A stretch of DNA of 64,000 nucleotides from Chaetoceros tenuissimus (taxonomy: Eukaryota; Bacillariophyta; Thalassiosirophyceae; Chaetocerotales; Chaetocerotaceae). The notes under the pieces were generated by a model that made no database searches, had not been told where the DNA came from, and saw only the letters and a list, made by a program, of their open reading frames with translations. Made by a program: the position numbers and the translations under genes. How positions within the stretch are numbered: the first letter of the stretch is position 1; each line of letters starts with the position of its first letter. The stretch lies in the NCBI GenBank assembly GCA_021927905.1, contig BLLK01000046.1, positions 1,178,001-1,242,000 of the forward strand, in the 5' to 3' direction. Shown piece after piece: positions 21,033-30,812 of this stretch.

Positions 21033-22646
21033 TTACTTTCTACGCCGCCTAACAAGACCTACCATTTCATCATTAAAGTCATCACTCCCAAAACCATATT
21101 CTTCATCCATTCCATCTTCACCAAAATGATCTTCGTGGTATTCCATAGCTTCAATAGAATCCATATCTTGATCAATCACACCATCTAAACCTTGATTAGT
21201 ACTTTCTTCTCGAATAGGCGAAAGTTTATTTGCATCGTGTTTCATTTGTTCTTGTTTGTTTTGTATCAATGCCTGAACAAGATCAGGTCTGCGCTTAGCA
21301 ATCTCTCGTACTCCAGGAGGCATGGTTTCCAGGATTTTTGGGTCTATATTGTTTATATCTATTGGTGGTTGCTGTGTTTGTAAAGTTGATGAAGGTGGTG
21401 GTACAGGTGATTCAATGTCATTGGAAATGCCACTTTTTGCCTTTATTTCTGCTAATCTCATTTCGATCAAATCTTTGTGAATATTACTCGATGTACCTGC
21501 TTGGCTCGAAGAATTTCCAACTGTATTTACTTGTGGCTGAGGAGGAAATTGTGGAGCTTGCACTTGAAGCATTGGTTGAGGTGCAGGTTGCTCACTGTTG
21601 AGATTCTTTCTCCCTAACCATTCATCCAAATCGATACCATCGTGACTGTTACGATTGGATGATGCACTCTCTACTCCTCTGATCGAATACCCAGATGTAG
21701 CATGATACACCTTTGTCGGCGGAAATTGTTGCATCAACTCTGAAATTTCACAAAGTAATACCATAGCTTCTCCATAGGACATTCCAAAGCTTCGCAAATC
21801 ATTCATATTCAAGGCTGGTAGACACGCACCATGTATCCTTTCTCTTGAAACAATGTCCAGAATATCATCCAAATCACCATCACCTAATTTAATATTCGAC
21901 GAATGTCTCGATGCATGTACACTACTATTTTCCGATGTATAAATACAAGATATCCACTGTAAAACTTGATTTGTCGACCACTGTTCCCAACTCCGTTCAT
22001 CAGGTTTCATTGTAGACTTGGAAGAATGAATATTCATATTTGTCCCATTCATCTGATTCTTTCTAGATCGTTTCTTCATTTTAAGAATGTGATAAAAGTG
22101 TATACATACTGTAGACGATAGGAAAGTTACATACTGTATCCATTTTCTATCCTTTTCATTCTCATCTGTAATTAGTTCAAGATAGACAGTGACGTATAAC
22201 AAAATCGTCGTAGATGGTATCATGGAATGAATCACTGCTTTTGGACTGAGTAACTCTGATAAAAAGGATTTGAATGTATTATTACACGGTAGGGCCTTGA
22301 ATGTTGAATATCTAGAAGCATTGCCATTCATTATTGCAAATGTACCACGTTGGCTCACTTTTGTGGATGGAATCAGTGATGTACATGCATCCAATAGAGC
22401 TAGAAATATAGCTGCATATGAAATTAAAATGATATCTTGATACTGCTGTATCTTGGTCGTGTCGCCATTTTGATGAGAGAATGAAATGAGTGCATGTGAT
22501 AGTTGAAGTGATAGTAGCAAGGCGACTTGGTATGCAATTGTCTTTGAAGATTCTTTCTTTGCTGATCTATTTCGGATCTCATGGTACTGCAAAAGTGAAG
22601 ACAATGTAGATATGGCAATTACTGGAGCAATCAGTGTTGGGTTCAT
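21033..22646 (-). CDS. Membrane protein with SAM domain
   Basis: The product has 537 residues. ATG 22646 is used because the upstream codons offer only TTG. Four to five hydrophobic segments occupy residues ~1-170. A SAM (sterile alpha motif) domain follows at ~215-305: it opens with WSTNQVLQWI, has HGACLPALNMNDLRSFGM in the core, and ends AMVLLCEISEL. SAM domains mediate protein-protein assembly, so it may be a membrane anchor for a complex. The rest is Pro/Gln-rich, with PPGVREIAKRRPDLVQALI and a very acidic stretch ending in RRRRK. The SAM call is good. The overall function is unknown. Confidence 0.7.
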   Translation of the reverse strand: MNPTLIAPVIAISTLSSLLQYHEIRNRSAKKESSKTIAYQVALLLSLQLSHALISFSHQNGDTTKIQQYQDIILISYAAIFLALLDACTSLIPSTKVSQRGTFAIMNGNASRYSTFKALPCNNTFKSFLSELLSPKAVIHSMIPSTTILLYVTVYLELITDENEKDRKWIQYVTFLSSTVCIHFYHILKMKKRSRKNQMNGTNMNIHSSKSTMKPDERSWEQWSTNQVLQWISCIYTSENSSVHASRHSSNIKLGDGDLDDILDIVSRERIHGACLPALNMNDLRSFGMSYGEAMVLLCEISELMQQFPPTKVYHATSGYSIRGVESASSNRNSHDGIDLDEWLGRKNLNSEQPAPQPMLQVQAPQFPPQPQVNTVGNSSSQAGTSSNIHKDLIEMRLAEIKAKSGISNDIESPVPPPSSTLQTQQPPIDINNIDPKILETMPPGVREIAKRRPDLVQALIQNKQEQMKHDANKLSPIREESTNQGLDGVIDQDMDSIEAMEYHEDHFGEDGMDEEYGFGSDDFNDEMVGLVRRRRK

Positions 22647-23084
22647 ATTAATACAAAGCACCAATTAGTTTTTGAAGCAATTTCTCCAACACACTTTCAA
22701 TTTTGTTTAGAGAATAGCCGCTGTGCTAGAATCAGTAAAGGATAGGTGATACCGAAGATCAATAAGGAAGATACACACAAGCTAACTACGGTATGACATA
22801 CTGAGAGGAGTCGACGTCGGATGTGGAGTCGAGTCGTCGTTGTTGTTTTATTGGCCAATGCTGAAGAGTAGCCATATATTGAAAATAGTACAAATAGCCA
22901 CCAGGAGAAATAAGACCTTTCATGTCCGTCCTTCGACCGATAATCGTAAATCGTATCTTCGTATCTTTCTGTTTTCGTTTACTGCAGTATTATTGTATTT
23001 ATTCCAATATGTTCATTCTTGTAGCAAGCATTCAATATATGATTACAATGCACATTACTCCATAGCCACTTGAAGCGTATAAGG
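22647..23084. promoter_or_regulatory. Divergent promoter region
   Basis: About 440 bases lie between two divergent genes. GTCGACG/GTCGAGTCGTCG-rich sequence lies near 22810-22835. No TATA box or gene is evident. Confidence 0.4.
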
Positions 23085-23696
23085 ATGAGAGCACGGTTTG
23101 GAGAATACCTATTCGGGGCAATCAGCATCGTTGGAATAGTAGTCAACGCCTTTTCAACTCATAATTTGCGACAGGGCAGCACCATAACCTTTCTCCAATC
23201 TAGTAATGAAATAGCCCTGATATCAAGCAGATTTGGAGATGGCGGTATATATTCATATGCTTCTACAACTGACTTTTCTTTTGCCTTGGAAGCAAAGAAA
23301 GGATCCAAACAAAGATCGATGAAGCAATCTCAAACAGCAGAAGAACAGCAAAGCCAACCAGCAACGAATAATGAAAGTCAATCCGACAAAAGTAACCATC
23401 CTAAAGAGCCACAAGATACAATTCGAGTACGAATATGGAAAGCATTATCTAATGCACAAAGTAAAGAAATGAGTCTGCAACAATTGGGAGCAATCGTTGG
23501 TGAACGTAAAATTGGTGATTTGAAATCACACCTTGTTCATGTTGAAAAGCAAGCAAAGACATTTGGAAACAAGTCCAAAGACTGGAAGAAACGAAGGGGA
23601 TTGTTGGAATTCTTTGAAAATACTGGGAATAAAGGCAAACAGGTAAAGCTTTGTTATAGAAAGGGTAAGGGGTTGACTTATATATGGATAGAATAA
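23085..23696 (+). CDS. Possibly plastid-targeted protein, unknown
   Basis: The product has 203 residues from ATG 23085 (upstream in-frame codons give TTG only). The N-terminus has a signal-peptide-like hydrophobic core (YLFGAISIVGIVV) followed by NAFSTHN. An A-F step at the cleavage site is the known mark of diatom plastid leaders. A Gln/Ser-rich linker follows. The C-terminal ~80 residues form a compact basic domain (IWKALSN, LQQLGAIVG, KKRRGLLEFF, LCYRKGKGLTYIWIE) that looks like a small RNA- or protein-binding fold. I cannot name it. The plastid location is inferred from the leader only. Confidence 0.6.
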   Translation: MRARFGEYLFGAISIVGIVVNAFSTHNLRQGSTITFLQSSNEIALISSRFGDGGIYSYASTTDFSFALEAKKGSKQRSMKQSQTAEEQQSQPATNNESQSDKSNHPKEPQDTIRVRIWKALSNAQSKEMSLQQLGAIVGERKIGDLKSHLVHVEKQAKTFGNKSKDWKKRRGLLEFFENTGNKGKQVKLCYRKGKGLTYIWIE

Positions 23697-23818
23697 CATG
23701 GAGAAATGTTTCTCCTATTTTCATTTTCTACAAATAGAAAAAGTTCTAGCTCTTTTGATAGTCTAGTAGATAGAGCCAAAGCAATGAAAATTTGTACCGC
23801 AATGGTCTTTCTCAAAAT

Positions 23819-24574
23819 TCATCTAAAAATAGCCCATAAAGTAAAAAGTCCACCAAAATGAAAGCAGCTTTTCAATACTGTGGGCATTCCAAGTTCTCTC
23901 CCAGTTTCTTTGCTATACTTTACTTCTTGAGGTCCCAACCAAAATCCATAAGGTTCACCGTATGGATCATCCTCGTTCGAAATGTCTTTTTTGATTCTAT
24001 GATGATACCTCGAATGGATTTCAGCGCAATGAGCCATGGTAGGAAACTGCTGCTTTAGAAACTTTGCAACTCCTTCTCCACATCGTTCGTGAGCACACAA
24101 ATCATGTCCGATAAAGTACGACGTTCCGTAAATAGATATCCCACATGCTGACCCAAAGCAAATGTCATGGAGCATACTTGAAGGTTCCGAACACTTCCAC
24201 AACACAAATGTTGCAATCGATGCAAATATTACTGGAAAGATATCATTCAACTCCATCTTTTGCTCACTTACAAACGTATTGCACTCTGCATCGTTTTTAG
24301 ATGGACCTGCAAGAAATTTCGTTTTTTGATGGTGATGTGATGCATGGATGAACCATAAGAATCGAGAGTGCCATAGATATTTGTGCTCGTATCTTGCAAC
24401 ATACTCCATTCCAATTGTAAATAATACAGTAAAGTATACCCTTATTAGTACACTAGCGTTGCTTGTCCATCGAAAAATGATTTCATGTTTTAGAACTATG
24501 CTTCCAAGAATTATGAGCGTTCCAAGTATTGGTAAGAAGCTGTTGAACTTAAGAAGAGAGTTTTTCTTTGCCAT
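23819..24574 (-). CDS. Beta-carotene hydroxylase-like (CrtZ/fatty-acid hydroxylase superfamily)
   Basis: These di-iron membrane enzymes hydroxylate the beta rings of carotenoids. Using ATG 24574 the product has 251 residues. The histidine boxes are clear: YEHKYLWH (H64, H69), HASHHH (77-82), GHDLCAHER and HSRYHH. The DPYGEPYGFWLGP segment matches the conserved C-terminus of CrtZ-type enzymes. Several hydrophobic helices surround the boxes. No plastid leader is visible from this ATG. The frame runs upstream to about 24631 without an ATG, so a leader on an upstream exon is possible. A related sterol or fatty-acid hydroxylase is less likely because of the CrtZ-like spacing. Confidence 0.8.
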   Translation of the reverse strand: MAKKNSLLKFNSFLPILGTLIILGSIVLKHEIIFRWTSNASVLIRVYFTVLFTIGMEYVARYEHKYLWHSRFLWFIHASHHHQKTKFLAGPSKNDAECNTFVSEQKMELNDIFPVIFASIATFVLWKCSEPSSMLHDICFGSACGISIYGTSYFIGHDLCAHERCGEGVAKFLKQQFPTMAHCAEIHSRYHHRIKKDISNEDDPYGEPYGFWLGPQEVKYSKETGRELGMPTVLKSCFHFGGLFTLWAIFR

Positions 24575-24975
24575 ACTTTGATTGAATCGAATCTGTGATA
24601 CTAAGAAATAGCGAGGCTGGACTGAAATCAAAAAGAGAATCGAAAGAAAGCTCGTTGCTTTTGTTTTGGACTTGGTGCGTTTGCTTCCTTGCTTATTAGA
24701 AGAGTTCCAAGAATGATGATCAATAGAGGCAGTACTGCTGACGACTGACGACGAAAAACGTAAGAAGAAAATGCTTTCCTAACTTCCCTCCCTCCTGCTA
24801 TTTTAGTAGTATGTACATACTCGTAAATACCATTTGACAGGACCGAATGGCGAAAAAATAAAATGACCCGATTAAAAAATACACTATTTTAGCCACTTGC
24901 GGAAATATTCAAGTACTGCAAAAGAAATGACGACTGCAACGATTAATGTTAATTGTTTATTTGTGTGCCGTTGAT
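24575..24975. other. Intergenic with GTAC palindrome
   Basis: About 400 bases lie between the hydroxylase start and the stop of the next minus-strand gene. A 14-base palindrome (AGTATGTACATACT, 24808-24821) lies ~235 bases upstream of the hydroxylase ATG. Nothing else seen. Confidence 0.45.
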
Positions 24976-25530
24976 TCAAAGCAATCTCTTCAAATGCAAA
25001 CTCAATTTCATAGGCAAAGGTGGTTGTACAATTATAGAAGACCTATCTGTCTTTGGACAGTATGTAGCTGCTAATAGTTTCGTCCGAAATCTTTTCAAAA
25101 TCATGTTTGTTTTCTCTGATAAAGTGAAGGAAAGTTCTCCATCTTCATCTACTGTGTAATGTACTATATCTTTCACCTCCAAGACTCCATTTATGATCAG
25201 CTCTGCCAAATTTTCTTGTAGAATTCTCAATTGAAAGGTTTGGTTTCCAAGAACCGGTATTTTCTTTTGAAGATGGTACTGTGCCCCAACTGAAGGTCCA
25301 AAATTCTTTGTTTCTTTACTTGTTCTTCTGTTGTCTTCAAAATCTTTTTGATGTAGTTTTGATTCCTCTAGAGATTGAAAATCATATGCTTCACGATGAA
25401 AATTACTGTAAAGGGTTTGGGAAGGTTGTCTTGGCTCCATCTTTTTCCGTTGATGCACATATGCACCTTGTGTCGTCGAAGTCGAGATTAGGAGCATTGA
25501 CTGAATGTAAAGCAAAAGAATGAACATCAT
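24976..25530 (-). CDS. Secreted or plastid-leader protein, unknown
   Basis: The product has 184 residues from ATG 25530. The N-terminus MMFILLLYIQSMLLIS is a clear signal sequence, with TTQGAY at the likely cleavage site. The G-A-Y step could also serve as a weak plastid-type motif. The mature protein is polar and then ends in a compact C-terminal ~80 residues (LRILQENLAELIINGVLEVKDIV, DEDGELSFTLSEK, RFRTKLLAATYC). No family is recognised. Confidence 0.55.
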   Translation of the reverse strand: MMFILLLYIQSMLLISTSTTQGAYVHQRKKMEPRQPSQTLYSNFHREAYDFQSLEESKLHQKDFEDNRRTSKETKNFGPSVGAQYHLQKKIPVLGNQTFQLRILQENLAELIINGVLEVKDIVHYTVDEDGELSFTLSEKTNMILKRFRTKLLAATYCPKTDRSSIIVQPPLPMKLSLHLKRLL

Positions 25531-25833
25531 TTTCAATGATTTCTCTTTCCAAATGAAAAACCAATTATGCTCCGACCACAACTGTACTTTATTAATACTA
25601 AAAGAGGAAGAAGAGAATTGTTTCTTTCTTTTGGAATTAAAAGCCTAAACACCTCACTTATTGGATTTGATGAGGCAAGAGGAGAAATGCGTCAGTGTCT
25701 GTCAGTATATGTGTACGTACGCAGCATATGAGACACGATTGAATCGAATCATTTTTTTCATTCTTCCTTTGCAGTACTGTGCCTATCAATTCTTCCTTTC
25801 CTCTCCATATCGAACATCAACAATGAAAGGTAA
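25531..25833. promoter_or_regulatory. Divergent promoter with GTACGTAC
   Basis: About 300 bases lie between divergent genes. The self-complementary octamer GTACGTAC (25713-25720) lies ~115 bases before the plus-strand ATG. Confidence 0.4.
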
Positions 25834-26820
25834 ATGTTAGAAACTAAGAAAATAATGGCAAAAAGTACCAAAAGTAATCTCGCAGCATGGCAGAAATGCA
25901 AAAAACTCAAATGGTCTTCTCCTTCTCGAGCTCTACCTCATGGACTTAGTGGAATAGTTTCAGTTTCGTTGGGAATGTACTTGATTGCAAATTCCATGAT
26001 TGGCAACCTTTCTCCATATAAACGTTTCATGGATGTAAATGTTCCCATCGTTTTAATGCTGTATTCATTTTTGTCAGCTTTTAATGCTGTGGCTGGAGCT
26101 CAACTTAGTCATTTGGCTTGGAAAGAGACGCAAATGATATTTAGGAGGTGTGCATTTCTTCAACTTTGCCTTGCATTTTACACTCTACGCTTTGCCCCTG
26201 TATTCGATCAAGCGCTTTCAACTATTCAAAGTATAGAGAATAGTGTCATATCCGAAGTATTCATGAGTTGGATTCATTATTTCGATGTCATGTTTGCAAT
26301 CATACTGGTCTTTTGTACGCTTTCATTTCAGCAAGTTGCTTTTGAACAGTGGATTGTGCATAAAAAGAGAGCTATTGCATCCGCTGTTTCAATTGGATCA
26401 CTTGGGATTCTGTTACTTTCCACATATCCAATTCAATTAGCAATAGGAGGACATTCATGGTGGAATTGTATTCAGCAAACGTATTCCGAACAAAATGTAG
26501 GAATGGTGGGATACATCTATGTTCCAGCGACAGTTACCTTTAGCTTGATTCTATTCAGTGCAACATTGTATCAAAGAGGAATCATTAGTGACGTTCAGTT
26601 TGGAATTGGAGCTGTGGTGATTACAATTGTATGTCTTGTAGGAACAGTTCTATCTCAAGAGCTACATATACCATTTGTATCAACACAAAGAATTTATCTA
26701 CCTTGTCAAGAGCCGATTGAAGATAGTACAGAAGCATACATTCTCAATACTCTGGACTTTTCCCTTTACGCAAGATCCTTTTGGAGAGAAGTATTCGGAG
26801 TACATATTGAACAAAATTGA
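25834..26820 (+). CDS. Multi-pass membrane protein, unknown
   Basis: The product has 328 residues from ATG 25834 (a second ATG at 25855 is equally good). Roughly seven hydrophobic segments are visible: GIVSVSLGMYLIA, VPIVLMLYSFLSAF, a helix near FLQLCLAFYTL, FDVMFAIILVFCTL, AVSIGSLGILLLS, VTFSLILFSATLY and GAVVITIVCLVGTVL. The short first loop and C-terminal tail are hydrophilic. I find no transporter or receptor signature. The position of any active residues is unknown. Confidence 0.65.
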   Translation: MLETKKIMAKSTKSNLAAWQKCKKLKWSSPSRALPHGLSGIVSVSLGMYLIANSMIGNLSPYKRFMDVNVPIVLMLYSFLSAFNAVAGAQLSHLAWKETQMIFRRCAFLQLCLAFYTLRFAPVFDQALSTIQSIENSVISEVFMSWIHYFDVMFAIILVFCTLSFQQVAFEQWIVHKKRAIASAVSIGSLGILLLSTYPIQLAIGGHSWWNCIQQTYSEQNVGMVGYIYVPATVTFSLILFSATLYQRGIISDVQFGIGAVVITIVCLVGTVLSQELHIPFVSTQRIYLPCQEPIEDSTEAYILNTLDFSLYARSFWREVFGVHIEQN

Positions 26821-27053
26821 AGTGTATTTTTATTGAGAATAAGTGGAATCTATGTTGCAATGCACCTAGATAGAACTTGTACGTTATGAAAATATATCTA
26901 TAATTATTTTGAATAAAGAGTATGAGTCCCTGTATTATTGCATTTGTCATTTTATCTAGCATTGGCAACCGAATGAAATTATTTTATTTTCGAAAACAAG
27001 AAAAGATTTGGAAAAGAGTGTCTGTAAATTCAAATTGAAGGTAGAGTATCCTA

Positions 27054-27542
27054 GGGTTGCGCAATGAGTTAGGACAAATTGATCATAAATAACCTATGCG
27101 AGTCAGTTAGATTAATTAGCCATTAACAAAGTGAGACCTCTCAAGTTAGTACTTGGAAAGGGGGGTAAGGGGGACGCAGTCCCACCACACCTCAAGTTCC
27201 TGATAAGCGGGAATAAAATCAAATATGAATACTTCACTTTTCGTAGAGACTTATCTTTCAATTCTTATAAGAGTGAGGGAAGAGAACATTCTAGGTTTCT
27301 CCACTCTAGACATACAATCGATTTGACTCTTTCATATATCTAAAGCTTCACAGTACACTTAGAACCTCAACGCCAAGATGAGACCTTGCTGCAACAGGAG
27401 ATGGCGCTATGTCACTTCTCCACAAGGTCAACATCCTCTAACGTGCAATCCAGCACTTTCGAAAATCAGATAAAGACTTTACTACTTGAAAAACACTAAG
27501 AGCAACGCTATGACTCATAATGTCTTCCGGAAGCTCTTGATC
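27054..27542. repeat. Repeat A, copy 1
   Basis: This 489-bp segment recurs at 27982-28468. The two differ only at a two-base indel and one substitution near their starts, as far as I can compare by eye. It includes a G-rich stretch (27159-27172). A 70-codon frame inside it has no ATG (its first codon is GTG) and is not called a gene. Confidence 0.92.
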
Positions 27543-27557
27543 GGGATGGTGGGTGGG

Positions 27558-27982
27558 TAAAAAATTTTCTTTCAAGTTCCATACAAGGTAGCTAGCCTTC
27601 CATACAACCAAAATTTCAACTTTCTATGAGCACACTGCAATAAAGTTATTGTTGGCTTTCTTCCTGACACCTTTTCTGACGTGTCTAATTTCAATGGCCT
27701 ACATTTTACATTCGTCATTTCTCCTATGTACACCTATCTCTGATTCAAACAATTTCCACCTTCGTACGTCATGCTTATCAGTATTACCTTGCCTGTCAAG
27801 TGCATCATACATTGCTACCGTAGAATACATACTGTAGACCGGCGGCGCTGTCTGGCAGATGCTTACTGACACGGTGTCTTCAAGCGTTAATTAGACGTTC
27901 CGAAGATTCTCCTGATCGGCATTTATTGATCCTCAATTTTCCATTTTCTTTCTTATCCCTATTGAACTGGAGGTGCGAGTTG
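27558..27982. repeat. Repeat B, copy 1
   Basis: This 425-bp segment recurs without a visible difference at 30197-30621. It follows repeat A after a 15-base G-rich filler (27543-27557) and ends exactly where repeat A copy 2 begins. Confidence 0.92.
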
Positions 27983-28468
27983 GGTTGCGCAATGAGTTAG
28001 GACAAATTGATCATAAATAACATGCGAGTCAGTTAGAATAATTAGCCATTAACAAAGTGAGACCTCTCAAGTTAGTACTTGGAAAGGGGGGTAAGGGGGA
28101 CGCAGTCCCACCACACCTCAAGTTCCTGATAAGCGGGAATAAAATCAAATATGAATACTTCACTTTTCGTAGAGACTTATCTTTCAATTCTTATAAGAGT
28201 GAGGGAAGAGAACATTCTAGGTTTCTCCACTCTAGACATACAATCGATTTGACTCTTTCATATATCTAAAGCTTCACAGTACACTTAGAACCTCAACGCC
28301 AAGATGAGACCTTGCTGCAACAGGAGATGGCGCTATGTCACTTCTCCACAAGGTCAACATCCTCTAACGTGCAATCCAGCACTTTCGAAAATCAGATAAA
28401 GACTTTACTACTTGAAAAACACTAAGAGCAACGCTATGACTCATAATGTCTTCCGGAAGCTCTTGATC
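27982..28468. repeat. Repeat A, copy 2
   Basis: This is the second copy of the 27054-27542 segment, in direct orientation. It is followed by a 1.7-kb core that is absent from copy 1. Confidence 0.92.
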
Positions 28469-28914
28469 TCCCCCTCATCATTTACTACCTCACCATGTCT
28501 CTCTGTACAATGTCGATCTCACAAAGTATAATTTCATGCCACGTGCTCTGGCTGAAACCTACTACATTGTACCGAGAAGGCTTGTTTGGTTGGAAATGCT
28601 AGGCTGGTATCCCTGCCTCGCTCTTCATCTGTTTCCAGCTCTTGAATAAAAAGATCTTGATAGAGATGACGTTCTTTTGAAGTCCTTTTTTCTATGTTCC
28701 CTTGAGCAACCTATGCGTATCCTCTCTCCTATGGTAATCAGCCAAAGTATCAGAGTCATAGGGTGTAGCTTTACTTGCAGGTTGCTGTAGATCTACTTGC
28801 AAGCTTCCTGGTTTCTTTAGATATGAACTGAAGAAGTCTGTCGTGAGTGAAATGTTCATAAATAAAATAATGAAACCTGAATACCTAGAGTCAGCCAACA
28901 AGGCGCCTATGCTA

Positions 28915-29397
28915 CAAGTTCTTTGATAAGCCATCAACCCATTCGTTGACCTTTCCTAAAATGACGATGTTTCCCAACACGAAATACCTATGATCCAACT
29001 TCTTCGACAAGTCATTGACCCACTCGCTGACTTTTTCCCATATCAAAAGATGATCTGTGTAAACTTGAACAAACTATGAAACAAATCCTTCGGTAAGGCA
29101 TCGACCCATTCGTTGACCTTTTCCCATATCGAAAGATGATATATATATATAATATAAAACTGAGTACTGAAAGTCACCAACCCATGCGTGATGATCTTCA
29201 CAAACAAATACCTATGATGCAAATCCTTCGGCAAGCCATCGACCCATTCGTTGACCTTTTCCCATATCGAAAGATTATATATAATAAAGATTGAGTACTG
29301 AAAGTCACCAACCCATGCGTGACGATCTTCACAAACGAATACCTATGATGTAACTCCTTCGGCAAGTCATCGACCCATTCGTTGACGTTGCCCAAGC
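28915..29397 (-). repeat. Five-unit degenerate tandem repeat (~100-130 bp units)
   Basis: Five copies of a motif reading CATCGACCCATTCGTTGACC on the plus strand recur at ~28932, 28991, 29099, 29238 and 29369. On the minus strand each unit can be read as VNEWVDxLPKxLHHRYxFV, and the last three also share THGLVTFSTQ. Stops and frame changes separate the units, so it looks like a decayed repeat-containing gene fragment. I do not recognise the motif. Confidence 0.7.
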
Positions 29398-29767
29398 CTA
29401 AAAGATCCCAAGTCTATTCCACTTTCTTTTCTATCCCTCCACCTTCTCATGCACTCTTTTCTGATCTCATCAACAGCTATTCCCCATGTGCAACTAAAAG
29501 CTGTGCATGCTAGCAACTATCTAATCTATCCTGAGAAGGCTGCACATTCTCTGAATATTTTCCATCTACCTTCTATCCCTTTCCTTCCAAGCTTTGATTC
29601 TCTCCTTCATATATTCCATCCAAAATCCTATATGCTCCTCAGTCTATCAGTGATCATTCAGCGGGTACATTTCCTTTGTTGTGTCCTTACGTGATATGGA
29701 TATAAGAAACAAACGAGGAAGTATCGTAACTGACATGGACTGAACATATCTCTATTTCCACTATGCC

Positions 29768-29895
29768 AATACAAATGGAGACATGCGCTGGCGTTGCAAG
29801 CCTAAAGCATGACCGTCTCCATTTGTGTATTACCTCTTTCCGATGTTGTCCAGCAAAAGGTTGCAATAAACCAATCAAGGTTGGCTTTTGCTGGA
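29768..29895. repeat. Two adjacent hairpins
   Basis: The first hairpin pairs AATACAAATGGAGAC (29768-29782) with GTCTCCATTTGTGTATT (29814-29830), with a two-base bulge. The second pairs TCCAGCAAAAG (29849-29859) perfectly with CTTTTGCTGGA (29885-29895). Confidence 0.65.
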
Positions 29896-29907
29896 TTTCA
29901 TCCTCCT

Positions 29908-30147
29908 CTTTCATCCCCCCCTACTTTAGCACACGAATGCTTGTAGTATAAGCAGAGTTTGAAACAAAGGCAGAGGAAACATGTTAATTCTCTTTCATCC
30001 CCCATCAACTTCAGCACATGAACGCTTGTAGTATAAGCGGAGTTTGAAAAACAAGTCAGAGAAAAACATGTTCTTCCTTTGTTCCCCCATTTACTTTAGC
30101 AAACAACGCTGGATAGCAGCAGCGAGGTTTGGAGACGAAGTCAGAGA
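29908..30147. repeat. Three-unit imperfect tandem repeat (~75-85 bp)
   Basis: Each unit starts near CTTT(C/G)-T-CCCCC, then reads ACTT(T/C)AGCA, and (in the first two) GCTTGTAGTATAAGC, ending with (G)TCAGAG or GCAGAG. The third unit is more diverged. Confidence 0.65.
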
Positions 30148-30196
30148 CTAACCAAAAAGAGGTAAAGTAAAATGTTTTGCAATGACTGTTGAAAGT

Positions 30197-30621
30197 TAAA
30201 AAATTTTCTTTCAAGTTCCATACAAGGTAGCTAGCCTTCCATACAACCAAAATTTCAACTTTCTATGAGCACACTGCAATAAAGTTATTGTTGGCTTTCT
30301 TCCTGACACCTTTTCTGACGTGTCTAATTTCAATGGCCTACATTTTACATTCGTCATTTCTCCTATGTACACCTATCTCTGATTCAAACAATTTCCACCT
30401 TCGTACGTCATGCTTATCAGTATTACCTTGCCTGTCAAGTGCATCATACATTGCTACCGTAGAATACATACTGTAGACCGGCGGCGCTGTCTGGCAGATG
30501 CTTACTGACACGGTGTCTTCAAGCGTTAATTAGACGTTCCGAAGATTCTCCTGATCGGCATTTATTGATCCTCAATTTTCCATTTTCTTTCTTATCCCTA
30601 TTGAACTGGAGGTGCGAGTTG
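30197..30621. repeat. Repeat B, copy 2
   Basis: This is the second copy of 27558-27982, in direct orientation, ending in the same GAGTTG. It closes the A-core-B unit about 190 bases before the next gene. Confidence 0.92.
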
Positions 30622-30812
30622 CGCCTTTATTTCAGTCGTGCTTTAAAAATTTCACTCCAACCGATAAAATGAGAAGCGTCGATGCATCAAGTGCGGTACT
30701 GCTGCGATGCTATTGATACTCAAGTGAAAACAAAAGTAGATATTCATGTTACACATATCTTTCTACTGACTAGACCACATCAAGAAGAAACCCTGTACAC
30801 AACAAAGATAAA

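Larger units (their letters stand above)
28469..30196. other. Core between repeats A and B, non-coding
   Basis: The 1.7-kb core holds a five-unit tandem repeat, two hairpins and a three-unit tandem repeat, listed separately. No convincing gene is present. Confidence 0.6.

Noticed and set aside
27131-28269. Two identical 70-codon frames in repeat A
   Set aside because: They have no ATG (first codon GTG) and resemble no protein. Identity follows from the repeat itself.
29449-29914. Small frames in the repeat core
   Set aside because: They fall in repeats and hairpins and show no family resemblance.
27649-30476. Two identical 62-codon frames in repeat B
   Set aside because: They start with TTG and do not look like proteins.
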